A stretch of DNA of 61,668 nt from NCBI GenBank assembly GCA_023443285.1, contig JAEZVB010000035.1:1-61668 (forward strand). Direction: 5' to 3'. Origin of the DNA: Bacillota bacterium. Its GTDB lineage: Bacteria; Bacillota; Negativicutes; Sporomusales; Sporomusaceae. Positions 52,690-61,544 of the stretch are shown here, piece after piece; the stretch's first letter is position 1, and every line of letters starts with the position of its first letter. Position numbers and translations under genes: made by a program. The notes beneath the pieces were generated by a model, which saw nothing but the letters and a program-made list of their open reading frames with translations, was not told the DNA's origin and made no database searches.

Positions 52690-53805
52690 ATGATTCAATT
52701 AAATATTTTCATGGTAATATTATTAGCTAGTATTGCTTTGCATGCTTGGTTTAAGTTGGATAGAAAAAATCAAGTCCACAAATTGTTTTTTAGGTTAATA
52801 TTGTTAACGCTAGTGATATTACTATTAGAAATTGTAAGTGTGTTTCTAAATTCCAGTAGTTACACTGATTTTATGTTTGTACATAAGCTAGTTAATGTAA
52901 TTGGTTTTACATTAACACCATTTGTGCCAATTTATGCAATACTATATGTATATAGAATCATTAACATATACAAAAAAATAGATATAAATAAGTTGTTTTG
53001 GTTAAGTGTGCCGTTAGTAGTCAATAGCCTGATAACTTGGGGTAGCTGGAGCTATGATTTGATATTTGAGGTAAATTATGAAAATAGATATGTGCGGGGG
53101 CCATGGTTTTTTATTTCACCACTGACAAGCTATTTTTATTATATAGTATGTTTGCGGTTATTATATGATGGTCGGAAAAACATTAGCAGAGAGGAATTGC
53201 TGATACTTAGTTTGCTTGTCGGCATTCCGACAGTGTTGTCTGTCTTTCAGTTGTATTTCTTTGTATATTTGACGATTTGGAATAGTGTAGCGCTTGCTAT
53301 TGTAATTAACTATATTTTTCTTATATATAAGCAGATAAAGATTGACCCGTTAACCCGATTGGGTAATCGCCGGGCTTACGATGAATATCTTACTAGTTTG
53401 CAGGGAAAAAGAAACATTGTTTTATCAGTGGTTACTATTGATTTAGATGATTTTAAACGTATCAATGATATTTTTGGACATCATGAAGGCGATAATGTGT
53501 TACGGTTATTTGCCAGAATGTTGACAGACGCATTCGAAGGTAAAGGCCTTTCCATCCGTTGGGGTGGAGATGAGTTTATTGTTTTAGTTAACGAGAATCG
53601 AAGTGAAATAGTTGAGAAGTATATAAAAAGACTAAATGACAGAATTAATACATATAATGAAAGCGGTGCTAAGCCTTATCAGGTTAAATTTAGTTACGGT
53701 ATGACGGTATTTGACAGTAAGTATAAGAATATAGGTGAACTTATTCAACATAGTGATAAGCTTATGTATGAATGTAAGAAAAAGCGAAATCTCGTGGATG
53801 CTTAA
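52690..53805 (+). CDS. membrane diguanylate cyclase (GGDEF)
   Basis: About 371 residues. Seven hydrophobic helices at the N-terminus (about 1-215) resemble the 7TM input module of some histidine kinases. The GGDEF domain follows (DPLTRLGNRRAYDEYL, FGHHEGDNVLR, IRWGGDEFIVLVNE). The active motif GGDEF is intact, so it should make cyclic di-GMP. There is no RxxD inhibitory motif that I can see. The start is uncertain: a good AGGAG lies 25 bases upstream, before a three-codon frame. Confidence 0.88.
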   Translation: MIQLNIFMVILLASIALHAWFKLDRKNQVHKLFFRLILLTLVILLLEIVSVFLNSSSYTDFMFVHKLVNVIGFTLTPFVPIYAILYVYRIINIYKKIDINKLFWLSVPLVVNSLITWGSWSYDLIFEVNYENRYVRGPWFFISPLTSYFYYIVCLRLLYDGRKNISREELLILSLLVGIPTVLSVFQLYFFVYLTIWNSVALAIVINYIFLIYKQIKIDPLTRLGNRRAYDEYLTSLQGKRNIVLSVVTIDLDDFKRINDIFGHHEGDNVLRLFARMLTDAFEGKGLSIRWGGDEFIVLVNENRSEIVEKYIKRLNDRINTYNESGAKPYQVKFSYGMTVFDSKYKNIGELIQHSDKLMYECKKKRNLVDA

Positions 53806-54135
53806 AGTTTTGTGATTAAGTCCGACAAGCGCCGGGTTACTAAACTAGTAAGACATTGTGACATAATGATGGCGATACAACAACTCTTGCTTAATTCTGT
53901 GTGAATTGGGCAAGAGTTGTATTGTTGAGACTAGTATGGTGAACTATGATTAGGTTTAGCAAGTCTCACTAATTATGCATAATATTGCATGATTTTTAAT
54001 TAATAATTGCTTTATTTTACTAATTACAATGATATAAATATGTAGAAAATATGCATATTTAATAAATTAATAGCAGGACATGTGTAGCTTTGTAAAGAAA
54101 TAATTTACTAATAAATATATAGGGAGGTCCTGTAG
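53806..54135. other. intergenic stretch with terminator
   Basis: After the terminator (53879-53927), the region is AT-rich (about 53940-54125) with several TATAAA/TAAAT boxes and no supported gene. Confidence 0.5.
53879..53927 (+). terminator. intrinsic terminator
   Basis: ACAACTCTTGC..AATTC faces GAATT..GCAAGAGTTGT. Confidence 0.75.
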
Positions 54136-55743
54136 TTGGATTCTTTGATGGCTATAAGTTACGGTTTACTGACATTTACAGCAATAGCAGCCTTATTTAT
54201 CTATTTATTTAGCCGGGCACGCAGTGTTGTCAATTTTATTTCGGGTGAACGAGCTAATTTAGTGGGGACGATTATTACCATTATAGTACTTGCGATACCG
54301 ATTTGTTTGGCTTCAAAATATAGTACCGATATTGTTGGCGCCAAAACAAACGTGCGTGACGTTATTGCCCTGTATGCGGCGATAGTGGGTGGTCCTGTAG
54401 CCGGTGCCGCTGTTGGCATCATCGGAGGATTATATCGGTTTACCTTAGGGGGTTGGACGGCTTTGCCGTGTAGTGTAGCGACCATATCGGGAGGAATCAT
54501 TGCTGCGCTCCTGGTATACTATTTTAAATTTCGCCCCCAACATATTTCTCTAAAAAGTATTGGTTGGTGGACAGGGTTTGCCATTGTATGGCAAATCATT
54601 CATATCGAGGTATTAGTACCGTTACTCGGAGGAAAACCGGCTGGCGAAGCATTTCAATTAATGATGCAAACCTTGTTAGTCCCGCAATTGGTGATGAATG
54701 CTTTTGCGATAGCCGTATTCTTACTGTTGACACGAGATATGGTTATTAACGACACCCGGCTGACTGTGGATGGGCAAAAGAAAATGATAACTGAGATTGA
54801 AAGCTCAAGAAAGAAAATATTGCAGATTAATCAAAAGGTAAGTGAATTAGGACGGGATCTAGCGAAATTGGCACGCGATTCTTCGACGGCGATGCAACAG
54901 ATATTTGTTTTAACAGGTAGCTTGACAACATCAATAGGAACCATAGCAGCAGGCGCGCAACAAGAAGCTAGTGAAGTGGAAGACAGTGTAAACAATTTCG
55001 GTTTACTGTCTGAAAAAATAAACGATGCTGTTACGGGTTCGCAGGAAATCAAAGCTATTTCTGAAAAGGCCGAGAACTTTAATTCCGAGGGTATTGGTGC
55101 AACGCGAACATTACGAGAAAAATCAAGCGAGAACAGTGTGACTATTGCTGCTGTTGGGCAGCGTATTGATTTGTTGAATGAAAAAAGCGGTGTAATTGGC
55201 AATATAGTAGATACAATTACCGCAATCTCAAGTCAGACAAATTTGCTGGCCTTGAATGCGGCCATCGAAGCAGCCAGAGCTGGCGAAGCCGGGCGCGGGT
55301 TTGCAGTTGTAGCAGAAGAAGTTAGAAGACTCGCCGAACAGACATCCAGTTCCAGTGAGGAAATAAGAAAACTCATTGGTGATATTCAGAGTGAATCCCA
55401 AAATGCTGTTACCGCTATGGCGGCCGCTAAGAATATTGTAGAGCAGCAGAATAACGCAGTTGAAAATGCAGAGATAACCTTTGAAAAGATTGCTTCATCC
55501 ATGACAGAGATATTCAAAGGCATTAACGATGAAATTAGGTCTTTGTCAGCTGTTAATAAAGGACGCGAGGAAATTGCCGTTTCCATGGAAAAGATAGCGG
55601 CAGTATCGGAAGAAACGGCCAGTTCTATTAGTAATGTAAATGAGAGTGCTCAGCAGATTAATAGTTTAATTGAAAACCTCCTAGAAATGATGAATAATCT
55701 TAATCACGTAGTAACCGAACTGGAAAATACAATTAATAGCTAA
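54136..55743 (+). CDS. chemoreceptor with 5TMR-LYT input domain
   Basis: A 535-residue protein. The N-terminal ~200 residues have five to six hydrophobic helices with the LytS/YhcK-type signature (NVRDVIALYAAIVGGPVAGAAVGIIGGLYRFTLGG). An MCP signalling domain follows, with NAAIEAARAGEAGRGFAVVAEEVRRLAEQ. 5TMR-LYT modules usually sit on kinases or cyclases; here it drives a chemoreceptor. The TTG start has GGGAGGTCC. Confidence 0.9.
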   Translation: MDSLMAISYGLLTFTAIAALFIYLFSRARSVVNFISGERANLVGTIITIIVLAIPICLASKYSTDIVGAKTNVRDVIALYAAIVGGPVAGAAVGIIGGLYRFTLGGWTALPCSVATISGGIIAALLVYYFKFRPQHISLKSIGWWTGFAIVWQIIHIEVLVPLLGGKPAGEAFQLMMQTLLVPQLVMNAFAIAVFLLLTRDMVINDTRLTVDGQKKMITEIESSRKKILQINQKVSELGRDLAKLARDSSTAMQQIFVLTGSLTTSIGTIAAGAQQEASEVEDSVNNFGLLSEKINDAVTGSQEIKAISEKAENFNSEGIGATRTLREKSSENSVTIAAVGQRIDLLNEKSGVIGNIVDTITAISSQTNLLALNAAIEAARAGEAGRGFAVVAEEVRRLAEQTSSSSEEIRKLIGDIQSESQNAVTAMAAAKNIVEQQNNAVENAEITFEKIASSMTEIFKGINDEIRSLSAVNKGREEIAVSMEKIAAVSEETASSISNVNESAQQINSLIENLLEMMNNLNHVVTELENTINS

Positions 55744-55759
55744 CCTTTGGTATGAAAGG

Positions 55760-55821
55760 ATATCCTCTCTGTAGACATGGACAATTAAGTCCACGCGAAT
55801 GTCTACGTAGAGGATATTTTT
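55760..55821 (+). terminator. intrinsic terminator
   Basis: ATATCCTCT..GTAGACAT faces ATGTCTAC..AGAGGATAT, then TTTTTA. Confidence 0.85.
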
Positions 55822-55898
55822 ATTCTGCGGTTTTGCAATTACATGTTTTCCTCGCTTTGGGAGAACCTAGTAAGAGGATATCTAGGGGGTAATCAGGT

Positions 55899-56199
55899 AT
55901 GGGGAAACCTCAGCAAGTTAGGTTTTTGAAACTATCGGTTAACCAGCCCGATTGTTCGATCAACAAAACGTCTCGAATGCTAGTTGAATTACAAAAACAA
56001 GTGAAGCAAAGTAAAACTATTGAATCTGCAATCAGCGCTGCAGTTAAGTGTGGATATTCCCAATGCGAAGGCTAGAGTTAAGGGATATCATCCCTTAGCA
56101 TGGAAAAAAATTAAGGATCGCTGGGAAGCTATGTACCCAACAATCCCGTTGATTATCTCAGTCAATGTAAACATTCGCGAAACTGGGGAGCATGATTAG
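55899..56199 (+). pseudogene. broken gene, C-terminus GerC-like
   Basis: One frame runs from 55899 for 58 codons to a stop at 56073; another frame from 56077 gives VKGYHPLAWKKIKDRWEAMYPTIPLIISVNVNIRETGEHD. The latter resembles the end of Ger(x)C spore germinant-receptor proteins (P..WKKIKDRWxExFP..V.VNIRRTG). The first frame is not recognised. It seems to be a decayed fragment, without the remaining gene. Confidence 0.5.
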
Positions 56200-56436
56200 T
56201 TAGGAATACAGTAGTCCAACAAGGAAAAACAGTAGGGCTACGCCACCCCAGATTGCTGTTGTCCACCAGGCAAGGAAGGCATCGTCTGTGTTTGCGTTTT
56301 GTGCGCTTACTATCGTGAAAAGGCGCCAGGAAATACCGGCTGATAGTATGCACGTTAGTATCATCCATAGGGAACAGTAATGTAGGATAATGTAGATGAT
56401 GCGTTGATAGGCTAAATATAAGTCAGCATTTGCCAT
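56200..56436 (-). CDS. 78-aa membrane protein of unknown function
   Basis: Two hydrophobic helices (about 12-37 and 55-76) connected by a polar loop. A GGGAG site lies nine bases before ATG. No family recognised. It lies 96 bases downstream of the DMT transporter gene's 3' boundary on the same strand? No: it is transcribed away from the relic and ends at 56200, so it is a separate unit. Confidence 0.6.
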   Translation of the reverse strand: MANADLYLAYQRIIYIILHYCSLWMILTCILSAGISWRLFTIVSAQNANTDDAFLAWWTTAIWGGVALLFFLVGLLYS

Positions 56437-56532
56437 GGCTTCTCCCGTAGATAGCTTTTTGTTATTATGGCAACTTGGCCAAATTTTTATGAATAATCCT
56501 TGGTCGGCTGTACCTTCCGTATTTAGAGAACG

Positions 56533-57390
56533 TTAGCCGATCGACAGGGCGATAAGCCCGAGCAGCATAGTTCCAGCACCTACTAATCTGATTGTAAAGT
56601 TGCTCTCAGACAACAGTTTGGCTCCTGCAATAGCACCAATTAGAATACTGATTTCTCGGGCTGGAGCTATATAACTTACCGGACTAAATACCATAGCTGT
56701 TAAAACAAGAATATAGGCCAGCGGCGAGAGGATGGCAACTCCTAACGCCTCTTTTTTGTGAATAGCCCACTCAGTTTTGACTTTATCCCAGTTTTTCAGC
56801 GAATAAGGTGTAAGTAACATGACGCGGCCTAAGTTGGTGAACCAATCCATTAATAGCGGGGGCAGTAAATAGGTGCTGACCGCAACTTTGTCGACGACAG
56901 TGTAGCCTGCAATAGCACTACCACAGAGCAAGGCATACAGTATTGACTTGCGGGCACCGGGTTTATAGCTGAACGGGTTGCCTGTGATAACCAGAATACC
57001 AAGTCCGATGAATAGTGCTCCTGTTAAAGCGATAAGAGTGGGTTGTTCGCCTAATAAAAAGATAGCTGTCAGTATGGAAATTAACGGGCCAGTACCGCGG
57101 GCAAGCGGATATATTACCGAGAGATCCCCGAAACGATAGCCTTTGTCTAATAAAATAAAGTATAGTGAATGTAATATGGCACTGCTCGCAATCAACAAAA
57201 ACTGAGGGGTACTGAAGTCAGGCCTATTAACCAGCAGTATCCAGAAAGCTAACGGGAAGTACAGTAGAGTTGAAAGACTAGCAAATAGCCAAATGAAGAC
57301 AGTACCGCCGCAGGCCTTTTTAGCCAGAAGGTTCCAGGCCGCATGGCAGAAGGCGGCTATAATTATTAGTAAAAGTGCAAAGGTTGTCAC
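56533..57390 (-). CDS. EamA/DMT-family transporter
   Basis: A 285-residue membrane protein with ten hydrophobic helices in two EamA repeats (AFCHAAWNLLAKKA at the start, YPLARGTGPLISILTAIFLLGEQPT before the middle, PVSYIAPAREISILIGAIAGAKLLSE in the second half). The frame is open to a TTG at 57408, but a GTG at 57390 fits the GAGAGGAG site better. Substrate unknown. Confidence 0.88.
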   Translation of the reverse strand: MTTFALLLIIIAAFCHAAWNLLAKKACGGTVFIWLFASLSTLLYFPLAFWILLVNRPDFSTPQFLLIASSAILHSLYFILLDKGYRFGDLSVIYPLARGTGPLISILTAIFLLGEQPTLIALTGALFIGLGILVITGNPFSYKPGARKSILYALLCGSAIAGYTVVDKVAVSTYLLPPLLMDWFTNLGRVMLLTPYSLKNWDKVKTEWAIHKKEALGVAILSPLAYILVLTAMVFSPVSYIAPAREISILIGAIAGAKLLSESNFTIRLVGAGTMLLGLIALSIG

Positions 57391-57678
57391 TAGCGGAGCT
57401 CCTCTCAATCAATTCTTGGCAAATAGATGGTTTTGTGATAAGTGTAATATATGGAAAAATAAAAGTAAAACAGATAAAATTGTGAAGAAACTGAGGATTT
57501 CCTGGAAACTGTATTGACAGACATAAAAGAGTATCATTGGGGGGCGCGATTGAATAGGATTAAAATAGGTATTGTTCGAAAATTAATATTTTATTTAATA
57601 TATTCCTGTTTCTAAAGAAGGGAGTTGCTCATTTTATGAGGAATTATCTGGTATATGATATATTTGGGAGGAATGCTT

Positions 57679-58557
57679 GTGAAATGTTTAAAAAAACATA
57701 GGATGCTGCTTTTGCTGGGACTGTTTCTGGTTATGCTTGGGTGTAGTCTGCCACAGCCGGTAGCAGCGGCAGATAGTGGTTTGAAGTATTCTATTGTCGT
57801 ATCAAATTTTGAAAACAAGTCTAATTGGACGGGACAATTCAACCTGGGCGATGCCTGGGGTGCCGTATTGACAGATATACTGAATCAGTCCGGCCGATTT
57901 ATTGTTCTTGCTGAGAATGACATGCGTCAGGAAGCGAGTAATGAACGGAATTCTAACCCTCATGTAATTCCGGCGCAGCTGCTAGTAAAAGGAGTCATTA
58001 CCCATGTGCAAAATACCGGGGGTCAAGCTGGGGGCTTCGCGATTGGCGGTATTTATTTGGGGGGAACTAATTCGAAGTCTGAAATCAATATCACTATGTA
58101 TGTCGTTGAAGCCGGAACCGGGCAAGTATTAGCCTCCAAGAGTATTGTTGGCAAAGCGGAAAAAGGCGGCATGCTTGTTGGTGGTGGCGGTGCTGTCTTT
58201 GGAAATTATGGTGCCGACAATCTGGGAAAAGCTGTTGAAAATGCGGCTAAACAAGGTGTAGATTGGATGACAACCCAATTGCCCAAGATTAAATGGACTG
58301 GTACTGTGGTTATGAATAATAATGGGAATATTTATATAAATAGAGGAACCCGGGAAGGTATTACAAGTGGTCAGGAATTTATTATAGGTTCCGCCGAGGT
58401 TCTGCGTGATCCTGTTACTGGTGAAGTGCTTGACGAAATAGTAACGGAAACGGCACGGATCAGAGTGGTGACTGTCAAGGAAAAAGTTTCAATCTGTGAA
58501 GTATTATCAGGTGGTATAGACAGTGTTCAGCAGGGTATGAGAGTAACATTACCATAA
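57679..58557 (+). CDS. CsgG-family outer-membrane lipoprotein
   Basis: About 292 residues. The N-terminus KCLKKHRMLLLLGLFLVMLGC looks like a lipoprotein signal with Cys as the acylated residue. The CsgG domain covers about 40-210 (YSIVVSNFENKSNWTG, LGDAWGAVLTDILNQSGRFIVLAENDMRQEA, LLVKGVITHV, INITMYVVEAGTGQVLASKS). A C-terminal SH3-like segment (VYINRGTREGITSGQEF-like) follows. No curli genes are nearby. The GTG at 57679 is nine bases from GGGAGG and preferred. Confidence 0.85.
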   Translation: MKCLKKHRMLLLLGLFLVMLGCSLPQPVAAADSGLKYSIVVSNFENKSNWTGQFNLGDAWGAVLTDILNQSGRFIVLAENDMRQEASNERNSNPHVIPAQLLVKGVITHVQNTGGQAGGFAIGGIYLGGTNSKSEINITMYVVEAGTGQVLASKSIVGKAEKGGMLVGGGGAVFGNYGADNLGKAVENAAKQGVDWMTTQLPKIKWTGTVVMNNNGNIYINRGTREGITSGQEFIIGSAEVLRDPVTGEVLDEIVTETARIRVVTVKEKVSICEVLSGGIDSVQQGMRVTLP

Positions 58558-58565
58558 GAAACGAC

Positions 58566-58611
58566 AAAACTCCTTTGTGGCTCTGTTTTCTAGCCGCAAA
58601 GGAGTTTTATT
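58566..58611 (+). terminator. intrinsic terminator
   Basis: AAAACTCCTTTG..GGCT faces AGCC..CAAAGGAGTTTT. Confidence 0.85.
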
Positions 58612-58719
58612 GCGTGTATGGGGATAGAATAAACATAATGAGGCTTATTTCAATAAGGACAATTTCTTGAAATTAATTCGTAGATATGGTACGATGAGCC
58701 TGAACAGAATATTCGCGTT

Positions 58720-58812
58720 TCAAGGGGGGCTGGAGAGGCCGGCTGAGATATAGATCTGATGAAATCTATGACCCTTTACCTGATCTGGGTAATGCCAGCG
58801 GAGGGATGGTAT
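58720..58812 (+). promoter_or_regulatory. TPP riboswitch (THI element)
   Basis: All conserved parts are present: GGCTGAGA (58741), ACCCTTTACCTGATCTGGGTAATGCC-like core (58771 onward, split here as ACCCTTTACC, TGATCTGG, GTAATGCCAGCG) and the closing GAGGGA. It controls the thiamine genes downstream. Confidence 0.97.
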
Positions 58813-58828
58813 AGCGTTTTTATGGACT

Positions 58829-58866
58829 GTAAAAGCACATCCTTGCGGGTGTGCTTTATTTTTTGT
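58829..58866 (+). terminator. riboswitch expression platform (terminator)
   Basis: AAAAGCACATCC, TTGC loop, GGGTGTGCTTTA, then TTTTTTG, 18 bases before the cytX start. TPP binding should favour it and stop transcription. Confidence 0.85.
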
Positions 58867-58884
58867 AAAAGGTGGTATGCTTGA

Positions 58885-60114
58885 ATGGTGAAAGAAAATC
58901 ACACCCTGGGATTTAATCATTATTTGTTTTTGTGGTTTGGTGCGGCGGTGTCCATTGCTGAGATATTAACAGGCGGATTGTTGGCGCCGCTGGGTTTTCA
59001 AAATGGCGTGGCAGCCATTTTGCTTGGTCATGTGGCAGGGACGATCATTTTAGTATTAGGCGGGCTGATTGGTACTAAGGAACGGATACCGGCACTGGTA
59101 TCTACCCGTATATCATTTGGACAATATGGTTCGTACTTATTTTCTGCGTTAAATGTATTGCAATTGGTGGGGTGGACGGCGGTTATGATTATCGCGGCTG
59201 CCCGCTCAGCCAATGGGATTAGCAAGCTGCTATGGGGTGTAGACCAACTGTCGCTCTGGAGCCTAGGTATTGGCGGCTTGGTTATCCTATGGATTGCGCT
59301 TGGTCGGGAAAGAGGTCTGAAGAAAGTCAATATGCTGGCAGTAGTGCTACTACTAGGCATCACCATTTTGTTAAGTCAGGTTGTTTTTAAGGACAGCTCC
59401 TTATTGGCTGTAGTGCCTGCCGGCGGAATGTCTTTTGGGCAGGCCGTAGAGCTAAGTGTCATTATGCCTCTTTCCTGGCTGCCCTTGATTGCTGATTATA
59501 CCCGCTTTGCCAAGAGTAAAAAGAGCGCAGCCTGGGGAAGCGGGCTAGGCTATTTTGCGGGTAGCTGCTGGATGTATATTATTGGTCTGGGAGCCGCCAT
59601 TATTACTGGCAATCCCGAACCTTCGGCTATGATGCTGGCCGCCAATTTGGGATTATCAGCATTGGGAATTGTTATCCTGGCAACAGTAACAACTACTTTT
59701 TTGGATGCGTATTCAGCCGGTGTGAGTTTTGCCAATATTTTTCCAAAGTTCAATGAAAAACATGTGGCGTTGGTTATGACAGTCATCGGCACGGTAGTTG
59801 CTCTGTGGTTCGATATTGAACAATATGAGAACTTCCTAATTGCCATTGGCTCGGTTTTTGCGCCGCTGTTTGCCGTGCTGCTGACAGAATATTTTATTGT
59901 TAAAAATCGTACGTTGCAAGACAACCTGTTGGTAAACTGGGGTGCGCTAATGGTGTGGTCTCTAGGGGTAGTCATGTATTACCAGTTTATCAAACTCGAC
60001 TTGGTGTTAGGGGCAACCATTCCGGTAATGCTGATTACCGGCTTGCTATATAGAATACTGTGGAGGTATATTAAACAATGGAAATACTGCAAAAAATATC
60101 CGCTAGTCTCGTAG
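58885..60114 (+). CDS. cytX: putative hydroxymethylpyrimidine transporter CytX
   Basis: A 409-residue membrane protein of the NCS1 (cytosine permease-like) family with about 12 hydrophobic helices. Family features are FGAAVSIAEILTGGLLAPLGF, RISFGQYGSYLFSALNVLQLVGWTAVMI and MPLSWLPLIADYTRFAKSKK. It is the first gene after the TPP riboswitch and overlaps thiM by 37 bases, the usual context of CytX, predicted to import the pyrimidine moiety of thiamine. Confidence 0.94.
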   Translation: MVKENHTLGFNHYLFLWFGAAVSIAEILTGGLLAPLGFQNGVAAILLGHVAGTIILVLGGLIGTKERIPALVSTRISFGQYGSYLFSALNVLQLVGWTAVMIIAAARSANGISKLLWGVDQLSLWSLGIGGLVILWIALGRERGLKKVNMLAVVLLLGITILLSQVVFKDSSLLAVVPAGGMSFGQAVELSVIMPLSWLPLIADYTRFAKSKKSAAWGSGLGYFAGSCWMYIIGLGAAIITGNPEPSAMMLAANLGLSALGIVILATVTTTFLDAYSAGVSFANIFPKFNEKHVALVMTVIGTVVALWFDIEQYENFLIAIGSVFAPLFAVLLTEYFIVKNRTLQDNLLVNWGALMVWSLGVVMYYQFIKLDLVLGATIPVMLITGLLYRILWRYIKQWKYCKKYPLVS

Positions 60115-60890
60115 CCCTAAAAGAAAAAAGGCCATTAGTTCATCATATAACCAACTATGTGACAGTTAATGATTGTGCCAATATTACCCTGGCTATTGGC
60201 GCATCGCCGGTTATGGCTGATGATATTGAGGAAGTAGAAGAGATGGTGTCGTTTGCTTCGGCTTTAGTGCTAAATATTGGGACACTGAATTCCCGGAGTA
60301 TTGCCTCTATGCTGGGTGCCGGCAAAAAGGCCAAAGCAAGAGCAATCCCCATTGTTTTTGACCCGGTGGGAGTGGGAGCTACCGCACTCCGTACCGCTAC
60401 GGCTAAGCGGATTGTTGAGGAGGTTGGCCCAACTGTCATTCGCGGCAATATGTCTGAGATCAAGCTCATTGCCGGACTTGATGCCAATATTAAAGGCGTC
60501 GATTCTATTGCCGATGAATTTGATGGGGAAAAAGTAGCCTGTCAGCTTTCGCAAAAACTTGGTTGTATAATTGCGATCACTGGTAAGCAGGATATTATTG
60601 CTCAAGGGGAGCGCGTGTGCCGTATTGATAATGGGCATGCTATCCTATCTCAGGTAACAGGTACAGGTTGTATGGCTTCTTCGCTAACTGCCTGTTACTG
60701 TGGGGCAACAGACGATTGGTTTACCGGAGCCGCGGCCGGTGTTATGACGATGGGGCTAGCCGGAGAGTTGGCGCAGCAGTCGCTTAAGCCAGGCGAGGGT
60801 ATCGGAACTTTTCGGACGCGGCTGTTTGATGCCGTTTGGTCGATGACGCCGGAAGCCATAAGAAAAGGTGGTAGGATTACCAATGTATAA
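60078..60890 (+). CDS. thiM: hydroxyethylthiazole kinase
   Basis: A 270-residue salvage enzyme that phosphorylates 4-methyl-5-hydroxyethylthiazole. Motifs are VHHITNYVTVNDCANITLAIGASPVMAD, FDPVGVGAT, VIRGNMSEI and the GTGCMASSLTA anion-hole signature. Starts inside the end of cytX. Confidence 0.97.
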   Translation: MEILQKISASLVALKEKRPLVHHITNYVTVNDCANITLAIGASPVMADDIEEVEEMVSFASALVLNIGTLNSRSIASMLGAGKKAKARAIPIVFDPVGVGATALRTATAKRIVEEVGPTVIRGNMSEIKLIAGLDANIKGVDSIADEFDGEKVACQLSQKLGCIIAITGKQDIIAQGERVCRIDNGHAILSQVTGTGCMASSLTACYCGATDDWFTGAAAGVMTMGLAGELAQQSLKPGEGIGTFRTRLFDAVWSMTPEAIRKGGRITNV

Positions 60891-61512
60891 AAGCGATATT
60901 GACTATTCTTTGTACTTAGTTACAGATAGAGACTTGCTGGGAGGTAAAGAGCTGTCGAAAACCGTCCAACAAGCCATTCAGGGCGGCGTTACCGTAGTGC
61001 AGATTAGGGAAAAGAATGTATCGTCACTGGAGTTTTTTCAAGTGGCAGTAGCCGTAAAAGCAGTTACAGAAAAATACAATGTGCCGTTAATTGTGAATGA
61101 CCGGGCCGATATTGCATTGGCGGTAGATGCGGCCGGCCTGCATATCGGACAAGATGACTTACCACTGGTTGCGGCAAGAAAACTGTTAGGGCCTGATAAA
61201 ATTATTGGTGTATCTACTGCGACCTTGGAAGAAGCATTACTGGCGCAGAGCCAGGGTGCCGACTATATAGGGGTAGGCGCGATATATCCAACTAAAACGA
61301 AAGGGGATGCCGACAGTGTAAGTCTGCCAGAATTGCAAGCCATCAAAGCGGCGGTTCAGATTCCGGTTGTTGCGATTGGCGGAATTAACAGCAGCAATCT
61401 GCAGGCTGTTATCAAGACCGGCGTAGATGGCGCGGCAGTGGTATCCGCGATTATTGCTGCTGAAGATCCATATGCGGCTGCCCATAGGCTTCAACAATTG
61501 ACAAAGAAGTAG
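60883..61512 (+). CDS. thiE: thiamine phosphate synthase
   Basis: A 209-residue enzyme that joins HMP-pyrophosphate and thiazole phosphate into thiamine phosphate. Motifs are YLVTDRDL, VVQIREKN, LIVNDRADIALAVDAAGLHIGQDDLP, IIGVSTATLEEA, YIGVGAIYPTKTK and VVAIGGIN. The ATG at 60883 overlaps thiM by eight bases; an in-frame GTG at 60868 is less likely. A thiD gene for HMP-P kinase is not in the window. Confidence 0.96.
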   Translation: MYKSDIDYSLYLVTDRDLLGGKELSKTVQQAIQGGVTVVQIREKNVSSLEFFQVAVAVKAVTEKYNVPLIVNDRADIALAVDAAGLHIGQDDLPLVAARKLLGPDKIIGVSTATLEEALLAQSQGADYIGVGAIYPTKTKGDADSVSLPELQAIKAAVQIPVVAIGGINSSNLQAVIKTGVDGAAVVSAIIAAEDPYAAAHRLQQLTKK

Positions 61513-61544
61513 AGAAGGTATCGTGCAAAGCTCGATAATATAAA

